Source: Calamus simplicifolius (lineage: Eukaryota; Streptophyta; Magnoliopsida; Arecales; Arecaceae). From it: 64,000 nt of DNA. The stretch spans positions 1,327,590 to 1,391,589 of the forward strand of contig UESW01003902.1 in the NCBI GenBank assembly GCA_900491605.1, written 5' to 3'. The notes under the pieces are model-generated. The model did not search any database. It was not told where the DNA came from and saw only the letters and a program-made list of their open reading frames with translations. This document shows, piece after piece, positions 34,821 to 45,982 of this stretch (its first letter is position 1; each line of letters opens with the position of its first letter). A program made the translations under genes and the position numbers.

Positions 34821-35680
34821 TTAATTTTTATCAATTATAGCAACCTCATTAATTTGCTCCCCATCTTGGTTCATGCAGATTTTTAGGTCAAGCTCTTCGT
34901 CACTAAGGTCAATTGGATCATAAACAATATCCTGAACATAATTTGAGTCACTCGTTTGATGTATAATGGTAAGATTAAAAATATTGAGATCAATTGACAT
35001 ATTCCCAAAGGATAGTTTCATTAATCTATTTCGATAATTAATTAGAGCATTAGCTGTAGCCAAAATGGTCTACCTAAAATCAATGGGATGTGACTCTTTG
35101 GGTTTGTCATTGGCTTAGTTTCTAAAATCACAAAGTCCACCGGATAGATAAAGTCATTAACTTTGATCAACACATCCTCTATTATTCTCCTAGGTACTTT
35201 CAAAGAGCAATCTGCTAGTTGTAGGGTCATTCGCATAAGCTTTAGTTCTCCCAACCCTAATTGCTTATATATAGAGTATGACAATATATTAACACTCGTC
35301 CCTAAGTCTAATAAAGCTCTATTTATGAGGGTGTTCCCCATAATGCATGAAATAGTAGGTGACCTTGGATCTTTGTATTTTACTGGCATGTGGTTTGATA
35401 GATAAGAGCTCACACTGGTTGCTAGAAAGGCTCTCTTGGGCACATTTATGGTCTTCTTTTTGGTACATAGATCCTTAAGGAATTTGGCATAGGTTGGGAC
35501 CTGTTGGATCATGTCCAATAAAGGGATGTTCACTTTAACTTGCTTAAAGACCTTCAAAATTTTATTTAATTGTGTTAAATTTTGATTGGGCTTAAGTTTA
35601 TTTGGGAATGGTGCTATAATCCTGATTTTTGGTTCATCTCCTTCTGGTATGGGCTCAGTTAGTGGGTTGAGCATTACATC
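34821..35680 (-). pseudogene. Athila aspartic protease region
   Basis: Conserved Athila pre-protease block (KVNIPLLDMIQQVPTYAKFL) near 35500, then the active site in ALLDLGTSVNILS near 35310. This clade normally shows DLG rather than DSG. The downstream part (PVDFVILETK) continues to about 35050. It shifts frame into 35063-34821. Confidence 0.8.
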
Positions 35681-36133
35681 AGACTATGATGCCTCAGGTG
35701 TTTCTGGCTGACCTAGCTCAATAAGTTGATAAGTGGTAGGGCTTCTAATTCTTCTTCTTCATATGTACCCTTCTAGTTATCTATTTGTTTTTCGTATCTT
35801 AATATATGAATGACACTTAATTGGTTAATCTGGGCTCCTTGGTTTGATCCTTGGATGTTTAGGTTCCTAGGGTTAGCTTCGGGTTGACTCGGTAGCTTAC
35901 CCCATTCTCTTTCACTTATGGTTGTGGCTAATTGGCCTACCTACATCTCTAAATGAGTTATGGCCTGAGTATTAGTGGATAGCTATTGCCCTATGTTTGC
36001 ATAAAGTTATTTAGAATGGCGTTGGTGCTATTTATCATGGCATAGGTGTCAGCTTGAGATTTAACCAGGGTTTCCACGGCCTTGTCTAGGGAACTATACC
36101 TCTTTTCATTCTCATTAACTGGTGGGTTATTTT

Positions 36134-37094
36134 CTATAAAATTGGGTCTTGGGTTAGGTTGGTTGAAGTTGGGACCACCTGCATTAGGACCTTGTAGCTA
36201 GGCAAAGTTTGGATGGTTCCTCCACCCTGGGTTGTGATTGGTGCATAAGGATTGTTGGTTGTTCTTTGATAGGTTGCATTCATCTGTGCACAACTGTTTT
36301 CAATTTGGGTCATGAGATGGGGGCACTCTTCTATTATATGTCCTGGCTCATTACATCTAGTGCATATAGGTGCAGCCACTTGGTTTATATGATTTATCGG
36401 AGTCTATCCCTTAAGTTCCAAGGCTTCTAACCTACGAATCAGAGATGTCATCTTAGCTTCTTCAGCTATAGATGGAGAGCATTAGTGCATACTACCTCTT
36501 GATGGTGTGGGTTCAGATTCCTTAGTTTTCTTCCATTGTAGAAAAGGCTCTTTTTAGCTAAATCTTTTAGAAATTGCTAGACTTTATTGGGTGATTTCTA
36601 CATAAAGTCGCCCTGACACATCGACTCAAACATAGTTTTGGAGTTTAGGTTTAGACCTTCATAGAAGGTTTGACATAACCTTTAAGTCTCTATCCCATAG
36701 TGTGGACATTGGCTTAATAGATTCTTAAATCGGTTTAGACACTCAGAAAGGCTCTCCTCCTAATTGATGAAATTGGGCAATTTTGTTTCTCAACTTGTTT
36801 ATGATGTGGAAAGAATTTTCTCAAGAATGCTTTAACAAAACCTTCCCAGATTAAGATTGACTGAGTAGGTAAACTATATAGCCACTTTTTAGCATTTTCC
36901 TTAAGGGAAAAGTTAATTAGCCTAAGTTTTACAACATCTTCTGAAAGTTCATGCATTCTCATAGTATCACATACTTCCTCAAATTCTCTAATAAAAATGT
37001 AAGCATCCTCAATTCCTGTGAATTTGGGGAGCATGTTGATAATCTGGGGCTTAATCTCAAAACTACTGCATTTGTTTGAAGTAGTTGAATGCAT
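36134..37094 (-). pseudogene. Athila gag and zinc knuckle
   Basis: The gag core (PKFTGIEDAYIFIREFEEVC, NFSLKENAKKWLYSLPTQS) lies at 37094-36735, broken afterwards by stops and shifts. A CCHC knuckle, CTRCNEPGHIIEEC, is near 36365. The region down to 35690 is degraded linker. Confidence 0.78.
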
Positions 37095-37099
37095 GATGG

Positions 37100-38264
37100 T
37101 TGGGCAGATCCAATTGGGTAGCAGTATTCTCTTAGGCTAAGGGGATGTCCTAATTCCTCTATAATTACTTTTTCTTGGTCAAGGGTAGAGTCTAGATCTA
37201 TCCTTACTAATTGACCATACTGCCTTTTCCAAGTTGTAATTTTGAATTTTTTTATGTTATGTAGAGAGAGAAGAGAAGAAGAGGAAAGAAAGAGAAAGAA
37301 GAAGTCTAAAGATGAAAACCTAAGGAATCTTAGATCTAGAGACGATAGAGAAAAGTGTCTTAATTAGGTTAAAGTTTCTGTTAGGAAAAACAAATTATCA
37401 AGCACTGGACTCTCTATCCTATGGTTACCTTATATCTAGATAGCTCCTAACTGCTAAGGTTGCCTTTGAATCTTCGAAGTCAGATACTAACTAGCAATTG
37501 GCCAGGTAAGGGTAAGGTTAATGGGGTTCCCATTGCTTTCCTTAGATACCAAATTAATTGGCCAGGTCAGACAACGGAACCAATTAATGAACCACTTTTC
37601 TTTTGAACCCTTTCTTAGACACCAATGAACTAGTTAATACTGAGCTAGTCTAACTCTCAGTGTCTCTTATCTTAATGAGATCGAAAATCTTAGGGGCCAC
37701 CGTCTAATTAATTTTAAATTAATGGCTTAGGATTATACATTATGCAGGGTGATGGTTGGTGGGTTAAGGAAGGATGATGAAATTTTCACCTTATGTTATT
37801 AGGGGTTGCACCCTTAAATATTTTATAAAAATGCAATGCAATTTAAACAAGGTGTCTAAACAAGCTAGGAAGTTTTTAAAGTTTATTATTTGTTTCATTA
37901 AATTAATTATTTTTATGAAAAGTATATTAGGGTTTTCTTTTAGGTTCTTTAAGGTAAGTTAACTAAAAGAAAAAGTTAATTAGGTTAAAAGTGGATTTGT
38001 GATAAGAAGGAAAGTATTTTTTAATGTTAAAAAGAAAATAAGAAAATCTAATAATTAAGATAACTTAAAAAAAGCTAAAGAGAGCAATAACTGTTAAAAA
38101 AAAGATTTTTTTACTCTTTTCTTTTATATAGAAGCACGAATAATAATGAAACAAAAATAAAAAATAAGGATAAAATTAATAAAAAAATTATGATAAATTT
38201 TTTATTTTTTTAATTTTTTTTGTGAACTAATCGTGCCTGGATCCCCGATAATAGCACCAAAATT
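37100..38264 (-). other. Athila 5' leader with decayed PBS
   Basis: Non-coding leader between the 5' LTR and gag. The PBS on the minus strand at 38240-38259 reads TGGTGCTATTATCGGGGATC. It looks like the Athila consensus TGGCGCCGTTGTCGGGGATC after four C-to-T/G-to-A transitions. Confidence 0.65.
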
Positions 38265-40631
38265 TGATCGCTATTGTTGGCGGTCAAAAATAAAACCTAC
38301 TCACTGCTATAGCTAGTGATAAATCAGGATTATATCTTCGAAGATCAAGGGCAGTTATTTCATGAAAAGAAATAAAATAAAATTATTTATAGAGGACTAA
38401 TGTAAGAGTAGTGGTTATTAAAAGATAATAACTAATTAATTAATAAAATCAAGATAGTAGTAAAGCAACTTAGAAATCCGAATCCACCATGCAAATAGGT
38501 TTTATCTTCTTTTCTTTATATTGTAATTTACAAATTTAGGATTAGAATAATTTATTTCTATCAGGCATAGGCCATATCAGAAGATCACGGAACATCTGCT
38601 TAGAGTATAAACTATCTAATTATTTATAAAATTAGAAGTCTAAATTACTACACTACGATCTATCTCTCTTAGCTGAGATCACGTCATGTCGATAGAGGGT
38701 ATAGGCTGTGTATGCCAGATCAAAACCTCGATTAGAAAAATAACTCAAAAGAGATATAAAACAAGAACATGATTTTTATTGCATAGAAATTAAGAACAAA
38801 AAGAAAAATGGAACCTGGTTGCAGGCTTCATCATTATCCCAAGTTGAAAGAATCTAGCCACGCATTACTGCCGTCAGCATTCCCTCCATCATTTTCTCTC
38901 ACAGATCTCAATACAATAATCTAAATGATGCAGGACCAATTCGCAAGCAAGTAAATTTTTTTTTTTAATGATTAATAATTGCAGTTGATTATTCTTCCAA
39001 AGTAATAGCCTAAGAGGGATTCAAAAAAATTCACAGTAAATCCGCACGCGAAACAGTTCCTAAAAAATAAGGAAGAAGGGCCGCCAAGGCTAAGAAGCTC
39101 CGGTAGGGCTTACTCTCCTACAATAAAGTTACTAGTAGATTAGAGAGGTGTACCTGGCAAGAGAGGGAAGATAAAAGTGTTAAAGGGGTTGCTCTGCCTG
39201 GCGGATGCGTCCTAGATGACCAAGCCTTGAACCCACGATCTGCGGCCAAGTATCCGTTGTCCTGGATGATGATCGCCTTGAATCCTGGATTCGTGGCTAC
39301 TGAGGAATCTGCAAGATCACCATACAAGGGTTAAAGAATCATAGAAAAATTTAGAATAGAGGCAAAGAGACAAGGAAGGAGTAGAGAAAAGGAGAGGGCG
39401 GCCAAGGTTTCTCTTGGAGACTTGGGATGTTGGCACGCGCAGGAGGAGGGAAACAAGAGCACCAGAGAACCAACTAACAAAAATCACAATAACTCAAACT
39501 TGGATTGATTGATTAATAATAAAAGATACATCATTCATACAAGAGGGTCTCTTTTATAGAGCAAGAGACTTGGGATCCAAGAAAATATAGATATGGAAAG
39601 AGAGAAAAGAAAAAAAGGCACCCTAATCAAATTTGGCATGAAATCTATAGCGTCCAGATGAGGAAGGTGATCTTCTAGATGTAATCAGCGGCAGCTGGAT
39701 TCGGCATGAAATATGTGGCATCCAGATGAGGCAAGTGATCTTCTAGATATGATTGAGATGCAATCAGGGGCAGCTTAATTTGGCATGAAATCTGCAGCGT
39801 CTAGATGAGGAAGGTGATCTTGGAAAGCGGTCAGATGCAATTGGCGGCAGCTTGATTTGGCATGAAATCAGCATCGGCCAGATGAGAAAAATGATCATCC
39901 AGATCGGAAAGGTTGCTTGCTCTACTAGGTGGCATGTGGGTGCTTGAAGTAGGTGTAGCATCAACTTGAATTTAGCAGCTGCTCTATCTGACTGTGATGG
40001 CCTTGTCTTCTGCTTCAATACTGATGTCTCCTCTAGTAAGCTGATGAACTTACTACAGGACTCACATTAAAATAAACTGAACTGGATAGGACTCAATTTA
40101 GAATAAAATGAACTGACGGGACTCAAAATAAACTAAACTTTATTTTCCAACTCAAGACTTGAATCATAACTAATCAGATATCCACATAGGGTTAAGAATC
40201 CTCTACTTGATCCTGGTGCCCACACCACTAAATAAATAAAAAAAAAAGAACTTTGGAGAAAACTCTTTCCCCTTGACTGTTGATTGAGGTCCTTTTTTTA
40301 TAGAGCTTGTTTAGGGCTTTTTCCTAGTCAATGTTGGAGTCAATTGGGCTTAAGATCGTTCATATATCATGATAAAATTCCTTAGCCATCCATTTAACAT
40401 TACCTACCTTAGTTTGCATCGAAAATCATATAAAATCATCTCTTTCTTTCTTTTTGGGCAAACCAAGTCCTGATTTGAGTGCCTATGCATCATTGGACTC
40501 CAAAATTTGTATTCTTTTCATCAATAAATTCCTTTTCTACAAACATCCATAAAAAGTATCAATTCTTAATACATTTAAAGTATTTAATATTTATTTTAAT
40601 AATTAAATTAAAATAATAAAGAAACATATCA
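38265..40631 (-). repeat. Athila 5' LTR, interrupted by a solo LTR
   Basis: Two parts, 38265-38925 and 40233-40631, together match the 3' LTR at 19438-20595. The interruption is the chromovirus solo LTR with TSD CTAAA. Confidence 0.88.
38926..40227 (-). mobile_element. Solo LTR of the chromovirus family found at 50045-56886
   Basis: 1302 bp, running TGATGCAGGACC...CACACCA on +, i.e. the reverse complement of that family's LTR. Flanked by CTAAA at 38921-38925 and 40228-40232. No internal coding region, so it arose by LTR-LTR recombination after insertion. Confidence 0.93.
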
Positions 40632-40636
40632 ATTTG

Positions 40637-40956
40637 CAGCAACTTAATTCAAAACAAATCAATGTAGTAATGAAGATTGTTGTTTGAAATGTTATCACGG
40701 CATGGTAATCATGCAAAAATGCAAACAAGAACCTCCTCTTTGGACTAAGTCTGAACCTAGCATGTTGATGTCTAGCTATTTTGTAAATTAAAGTTTTCTC
40801 AACCAAACAACTTTCTAAACTGTCATTGATAATGCAAGTCTGCTTCTTACTGAATGCATTTTTAATCAGAAAAAAGGAAATAGTGAGGGAAAAATCTTTC
40901 TCCGAGATTTATTGAAAGGGAGCAAATTGACCGGCAGTTACTAGAGAGGAAATATA
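40637..40956. other. Short host spacer between Athila and Tat element B
   Basis: About 320 bp of AT-rich DNA with no recognised feature, ending in a TA run that became the insertion target of Tat element B. Confidence 0.6.
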
Positions 40957-40961
40957 TATAT

Positions 40962-41814
40962 TATTGCTGCCAAATCACTTTCGAGGAGCATCAAGCAAGA
41001 GAGGAGCTTTGTGGGTCTTTAGAAGAATGATACGATCACCTCCTATAGCCAAAAACCTGCAAGAAAAGTTTCGGACCGGTGGTTCCAGCAGGAACCCTTT
41101 GACACTCAAGTTAGCAATTTGGAGAACAGAAATTAAGATGAGATAGTAAAGGTCGAGTTCTCTTTCCTTGTTGTGAGTCGGGGTCTTTATATACCTATTC
41201 GGGAGTCCCTCTTACCCTTTGGAGATAACTGTCGAATCCCATCTTCCATTAAGATCGGCTTCATAGGCGGTAGGTGGGCACACAGTTGCTAAGCCCGTGC
41301 CGTAAATATCGGCAACTGCACATAGTATATCAGTAATCGCCCGTGATCTTCGTAAAAGCAGGTGAGTGGGCTACGCAGCAGTCTTTGGTGTTTTAAATCA
41401 CTGGGTCCAATATTCGAAGTTGGTTCCACGATTGACTGAGCCGAGAGCATGCGAGCGAGACTCGAGGCTGAGGTCAAAGATAGGCTGAGGCTGAAACCGA
41501 GGCCGAGGCGGTGTTCGAGGCCGAGGTCAAAGATAGTTTGAGGCCGAGGCCGAGGCAGGGCTCGAGGCCGAGGCTTGAGGCCGAGGCCGAGGCGGAACTT
41601 GGGGCCGATGTTGAATGCTGAAACAAAGTTCGACTGAGGCCGAGGTCCTAGGCCGAAGCCATGGTCCGAGGCTGAAGCCAAGGTCCGAGGCCGAAGTCAT
41701 GGTCTGAGGCCGAAGCCATGGTCTGAGGCCGAGACTGGCCGCCAAAGTATGACTTGGCTTTGAGAAATGTGTAGACTGTTATCCCTCCCCTTGGGGCAAT
41801 GATCAGCCACATCA
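40962..41814 (-). repeat. Tat element B 3' LTR
   Basis: 853 bp. On + it starts TATTGCTGCC (TG degraded to TA) and ends GCCACATCA. Its U3 holds a GAGGCC-rich array (about 41440-41745). The adjacent PPT on the minus strand is CAAGGGGGGGCATA (41815-41830). Confidence 0.9.
41440..41745. repeat. GAGGCC-type array in U3 of Tat element B
   Basis: Imperfect GAGGCCGAGGC/GAGGTC repeats. The partner LTR has a shorter version (62575-62712), which explains most of the 137-bp length difference between the LTRs. Confidence 0.85.
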
Positions 41815-41830
41815 TATGCCCCCCCTTGAG

Positions 41831-42352
41831 ATGGGTGGGCGTACAATCACCAGCGAAAGGGGGCGTTATATCACCCGATGGTTGATCCTCGGGCGCCAGC
41901 GGCTACGAAAAGGACACATCTCTCCAAGGGCCATTCCTTCTTTGGTGAGGCATCGGACGCTGTAATGCCATCGCCTCATCCGTTCTGGCCATTGAGATCG
42001 AGAGGGATTTTCCTTGGGTATAGAGCTGCGAAAAGGCGGGCACTATCATTGCGGTAAGGTCACCGCTGTCCCGTCATTGCTAGTGCCCCTCGCGTTCCGC
42101 ATGTTGGGTAGTTGCCGAATCGATTCCTAGTGGCGAGCAGGCATGTGGCCAAATTGCGGATTGGCTGGATGATTTGAAACAAGGCTATAAAAGGGGTTGC
42201 CTCTGATCTGAGGCGCTTCTACTGCCTTTGCTTTCTTCCTCCTCCTGATCCTGCTCGAGTCTGTTCATCTTCCACCACTGTTACATCTTCCCGAGCTCTT
42301 CATCTTTGATCTCAGGTTCCCAGATCCTTCAGGTTAGTCCATCTTAGCTCCC
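41831..42352 (-). other. Tat element B 3' untranslated region / upstream of the antisense ORF
   Basis: Lies between PPT and antisense ORF start. On + it includes GGCTATAAAAGGGG near 42182-42195, a good TATA box 160 bp upstream of the antisense ATG. Confidence 0.55.
42185..42192 (+). promoter_or_regulatory. TATA box in front of the antisense ORF
   Basis: TATAAAAG in a GC-balanced context, on the strand of the antisense ORF and about 160 bp before its ATG. It suggests the antisense gene may have its own Pol II promoter inside the element. Confidence 0.5.
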
Positions 42353-42496
42353 ATGGCTTCTTCATCCCTTTCCTGTTTGATCTCCGATTCTGAGGGTTAT
42401 CCTCCAATCCTTCACGACCTTCTTCTTCCCCACCGCTGAGCTGGTCTTCCTCCTCCATTGATAGGGTCCCCCTGGATTAGCGGCGAGCCGCCGGGC
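42353..42496 (+). pseudogene. Antisense ORF of Tat element B, N-terminal fragment
   Basis: ATG at 42353 opens a Ser-rich leader (MASSSLSCLISDSEG). A TGA follows after 28 codons, and the frame is then cut by the CRM-like insertion, whose TSD is GACAT. The rest resumes at 47055. Confidence 0.55.
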
Positions 42497-42501
42497 GACA
42501 T

Positions 42502-43216
42502 TGATGTGCATCATGGAAGCCATGAATTTGGCATGCAAATGGTTCCGGATGGACCAATTACAAGGGCTAGGGCCAAAAACCTCCAAAGGACCTTATTATG
42601 TAGAATTGGAGCAATCGAAGCCTCTTTGAACTTTGAAACTTGCAATCTGAAGGGGAATGGGCTGCAGGTGTTTAATTGCCTTCAATTGGAGTTTGGAGCA
42701 TAATTTGGGTTTCTTGGTGGTTTAGGGCATTTAAGGAGCTGTTAAAACCTAAAACAAGTCCTTTTAGTCTTTTCCCTTACTCTATATAATAAGTTTTACA
42801 TTAATTGCTGTTTTGAGCCTTTTCACCGGCAGTTATTGTTATCTCGTAACTTATGGCTATTTTAATGTGAGAGAGTTATTAGCATAAAGTGGAGTTATTC
42901 GTGTCTTTTGGCTTTTCCTATTCTTGGAGGGATGTTCCAAGCTATAAAAGATGTAATCGGTGAAAAAAAAAAGGAGATAACTTTTTGAATTATCACAGAG
43001 TGCTTTGGCATTTCTCTACCCTTGTTCTTATCTAAGCAAATTTCATATTTGTTTGGTGGTGAACTGATTTGATTCTTATCACTCTTCTCTCTTCTTTCTA
43101 AGAGTGTGGCGAATCAACCTAGCACCCTTGTTTGTGGCGAGCCATCTTATCCAATAAGCGGCTGTTAGTTCTTCTTTATTTATTATGATTTATTTCCCTA
43201 CCACCCTAGCACATCA
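42502..43216 (+). repeat. CRM-like 5' LTR
   Basis: 715 bp. The first part can encode DGPITRARAKNLQ, a phrase found near the C-terminus of related polyproteins, so in the 3' copy the polyprotein probably reads into the LTR. Confidence 0.93.
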
Positions 43217-43219
43217 TCT

Positions 43220-43231
43220 TGGTATCAGAGC
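43220..43231 (+). promoter_or_regulatory. CRM-like primer-binding site (tRNA-iMet)
   Basis: TGGTATCAGAGC three bases after the LTR. Confidence 0.92.
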
Positions 43232-43243
43232 ACGGTTTCAACC

Positions 43244-44336
43244 ATGGCGGATGAAGGAATTCCTCGAGGTCTTTCAAATGGAGCAAGCTCGAATTATGGG
43301 TTTGCAGCGAGCTCAAGAGGAGCTTCGAGGAGAAGTGACCAGCCTTCGAGATCAACTAGCCACCCTTATTCAAATGATGCAAGGTAACAACTTTCATCCC
43401 CAACAAGGGCAGATCCGTAGAGCACCTCGGCATGAAATGGAAGCAATTGAAGAAGACCAATTGAAAGATGAAGAAGCTGAGGAAAGGGGCAGACCTAAGA
43501 GACATCATGAAAACTCTAACGGTGGAATCAAGCTTAGCATCCCACCATTTAGAGGTACTATCTCACCTGAAGAATATTTGGAGTGGGTTCAAAAGGTTGA
43601 AAAGGTCTTTGATTGGCATGAATACCCTGAAGCCCGAAAGTGTAGAGCAGCAGCACTTGAATTTACAGATTATGCCTTATTATGGTGGGACAATCTAAAG
43701 GCTCAACGCAGAAGGGATGGTGAGGAGGAAGTTACCACTTGGCTAGGCTATGAAAAGATTAATGAAAAGGAGGTTTGTTCCAGATTACTACAAGCAAGAA
43801 CTTTACATCAAACTTCAAACCCTACGACAAAACTCCTTGAGTGTAGAAGAGTATGTAAAAGAGTTTGAACTTTTGATGATACGTTGTGATTTGAATGAAC
43901 CTCAAGAACAGACCATAGCTAGATTCCTTGGAGGATTGAAGAGGGATATAGCTAATATTGTGGAGTTACAACCTTTTTTCTTCCTTGATGATGTGATTAA
44001 GCTTGCCATCAAGGTAGAACGACAACAAAGGAGAGGAGGCATCCGTGTGGGGGCAGCTACACCAAGTACACAAAGGTTGTTTCTACGCCCTCACAACATG
44101 GAGGGCACCTAATCAAGAAGGGAAAGTGGAGACTAGCCAAGGGGTCACTACTTCAGATTCTTGGAAGGGTAAAGGGAAGGCTTCGGAACCTCAACTCCCT
44201 AAGAGGTCTCGGGATATCAAATGCTTCAAGTGTTTGGGGCATGGCCATATTGCTTCCGAATGTCCAAATAAAAGGGTGATGATTCTACATGGGAAGCATG
44301 AGGAGGTTGTTAGTGAGGATGGAGGAGAAAGATGAC
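43244..44336 (+). pseudogene. CRM-like gag
   Basis: ATG at 43244 gives a short frame. After an early shift the main frame (from about 43251) encodes a coiled-coil start and the gag core (IPPFRGTISPEEYLEWVQKV, LEFTDYALLWWDNLKAQRR). A second shift near 43750 leads to KRRFVPDYYKQELYIKLQTL and IARFLGGLKRDI. A third shift near 44050 leads to the CCHC knuckle CFKCLGHGHIASEC near 44225. Confidence 0.82.
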
Positions 44337-44439
44337 CTAGAAGAGGCTGATCAAGGAGAGGATTTTGAACCTGTGGAAGGAGACTTGCTGGTTGTCCAAA
44401 GGGTATTGAATGCACAAATTGAAGTTGGGGATGAGCAGC

Positions 44440-44800
44440 GTGAGAACATCTTCCATACGAAGTGTCAAATCCGGGATAAGGTATGTGGTATGATCATTGA
44501 CAATGGGAGTTGTACCAATGTGGCATCCATGACCTTGGTAGAGAAGATGGGATTGTCTACTCTTCCACATCCTAAACCCTACAAATTACGTTGGCTTAAT
44601 GAGAATGGGGAAATTCAGGTTACAAAAAAGTTCTAGTGCCTTTCTCTATTAAAACCTATTGTGACAAAGTCTTATGTGATGTGGTGCCAATGTCGGCTAG
44701 TCATGTGCTTTTGGGGCGTCCTTGGCAATTTGATAATAATGTGACTTATGATGGGCGACGAAATACTTACTCCTTATGATCAAGGGGAAGAAGGTGAACT
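44440..44800 (+). pseudogene. CRM-like protease
   Basis: The active-site motif reads IIDNGSCTNVAS near 44496-44530: Asn replaces the usual Ser of DSG. A frame change near 44630 leads to the C-terminal LLGRPWQF-type motif near 44710. Confidence 0.72.
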
Positions 44801-44927
44801 TGTTGCCATTAAGCTCTCATCAAATAGGGAAGATCAGTTGCGGGGCCAAAGAAGGGAGGTGGAACAGGGAAAGGGATGATGTTAGCTAAAAAGGGGGACA
44901 TTGAGCAAGCACTAGCTTCATTGGGAT

Positions 44928-45960
44928 TTGTTCATGGCTTGGGGGAAACCTTTGCTGCAAGTGGGAGATTTGAAGTTGCCCAAACAGATTGTGGAGTTGC
45001 TTGAAGAGTTTAAGGATGTGTTTCCGGATGAACTTCCAAAGGGGTTGCCACCTATTCGAGGGATAGAGCATCAAATTGACTTGGTGCCCGGAGCTTCTCT
45101 TCCTAATCGACCAGCATATAGATGCAATCCGGATGAGGCAAAAGAGATTCAAAGGCAGGTTGGTGAGCTATTAGAGAAGGGCTATGTGCGTGAGTCATTA
45201 AGTCCTTGTTCCGTGCCTACACTGCTTGTTCCAAAGAAGGATGGTAGCATGCGAATGTGCGTGGATAGCCGAGCTATCAACAAGATAACAGTTAAGTATC
45301 GCTTCCCTATTCCGAGACTTGATGATATGCTTGATGAGTTGCATGGTGCTGTTTTATTTTCTAAAGTGGATTTGATGAGTGGATATCACCAAATTAGAAT
45401 GAGGGAAGGTGATGAGTGGAAAACAGCATTTAAAACTAAGCATGGTTTGTATGAATGGATGGTGATGCACTTTGGGCTCTCTAATGCACCTAGCATATTT
45501 ATGAGACTTATGAATCATGTTTTAAGAAAGTTTATTGGGTTATTTGAGGTAGTGTATGGCTTCAATCCAAGTGTTCCTATTGATCTTGTTCCTATTCCAA
45601 TTGATGAGCGGACTTCTATGGATGGGATTAAGAAGGCAGAATTGATGAAGAAACTTCATGAACAAGTTCGTGCTCACATTGAGGAAAAAACGGCTAAGTA
45701 TGCCAAGCAAGCTAACAAAGGGCGAAAATTGATCAAGTTTGAATTTGGTGACCTTGTTTGGGTACATCTTAGCAAGGATAGATTTCCTAGTAAACGAAAG
45801 TCCAAGTTGATGCCAAGAGTTGATGGGCCTTTCCGAATCACAGAGAAGGTGAAGAATGCTACGAAGTTGATCTTCCGGGAGACTACAACGTTTCGGCATC
45901 GTTCAATGTGAAGGACTTATCTCCTTTTTGGAAGATCTCGAAGGTCCTGATTTGAGACAA
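44928..45960 (+). pseudogene. Truncated RT joined in frame to integrase C-terminus
   Basis: A single 327-codon frame. The N-terminal 200 residues are RT fingers/palm (VPKKDGSMRMCVDSRAINKI; FSKVDLMSGYHQIRM; HFGLSNAPSIFMRLMNHVLR) and stop just before the catalytic box. From about 45540 the frame continues as integrase C-terminal domain (VYGFNPSVPIDLVP; FGDLVWVHLSKDRFPSKRKS; LMPRVDGPFRI). A shift near 45860 precedes the conserved end. The join removes the RT active site, RNase H and integrase core. Confidence 0.85.
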
Positions 45961-45982
45961 ATCATTCTCAGCCCGAGGGTGA

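Larger units (their letters stand above)
19438..40631 (-). mobile_element. Ty3/gypsy Athila-clade retrotransposon, split by two insertions
   Basis: LTRs begin TGATCGCTAT and end TATCA in + orientation at 19438-20595 and 38265-40631. Flanks TTTTG (19433-19437) and ATTTG (40632-40636) agree at 4 of 5 bases. Protein wording (LLDLGTSVNILSYSIYKQLG, KFDFTSEYL, DKKDTENVVADHLSRL) is Athila-like, and the PBS is a decayed form of the usual Athila TGGCGCC type. A Sirevirus interrupts integrase, and a chromovirus solo LTR interrupts the 5' LTR. Only about 1 kb lies between integrase and the 3' LTR, and no env-like ORF is left there. Confidence 0.9.
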
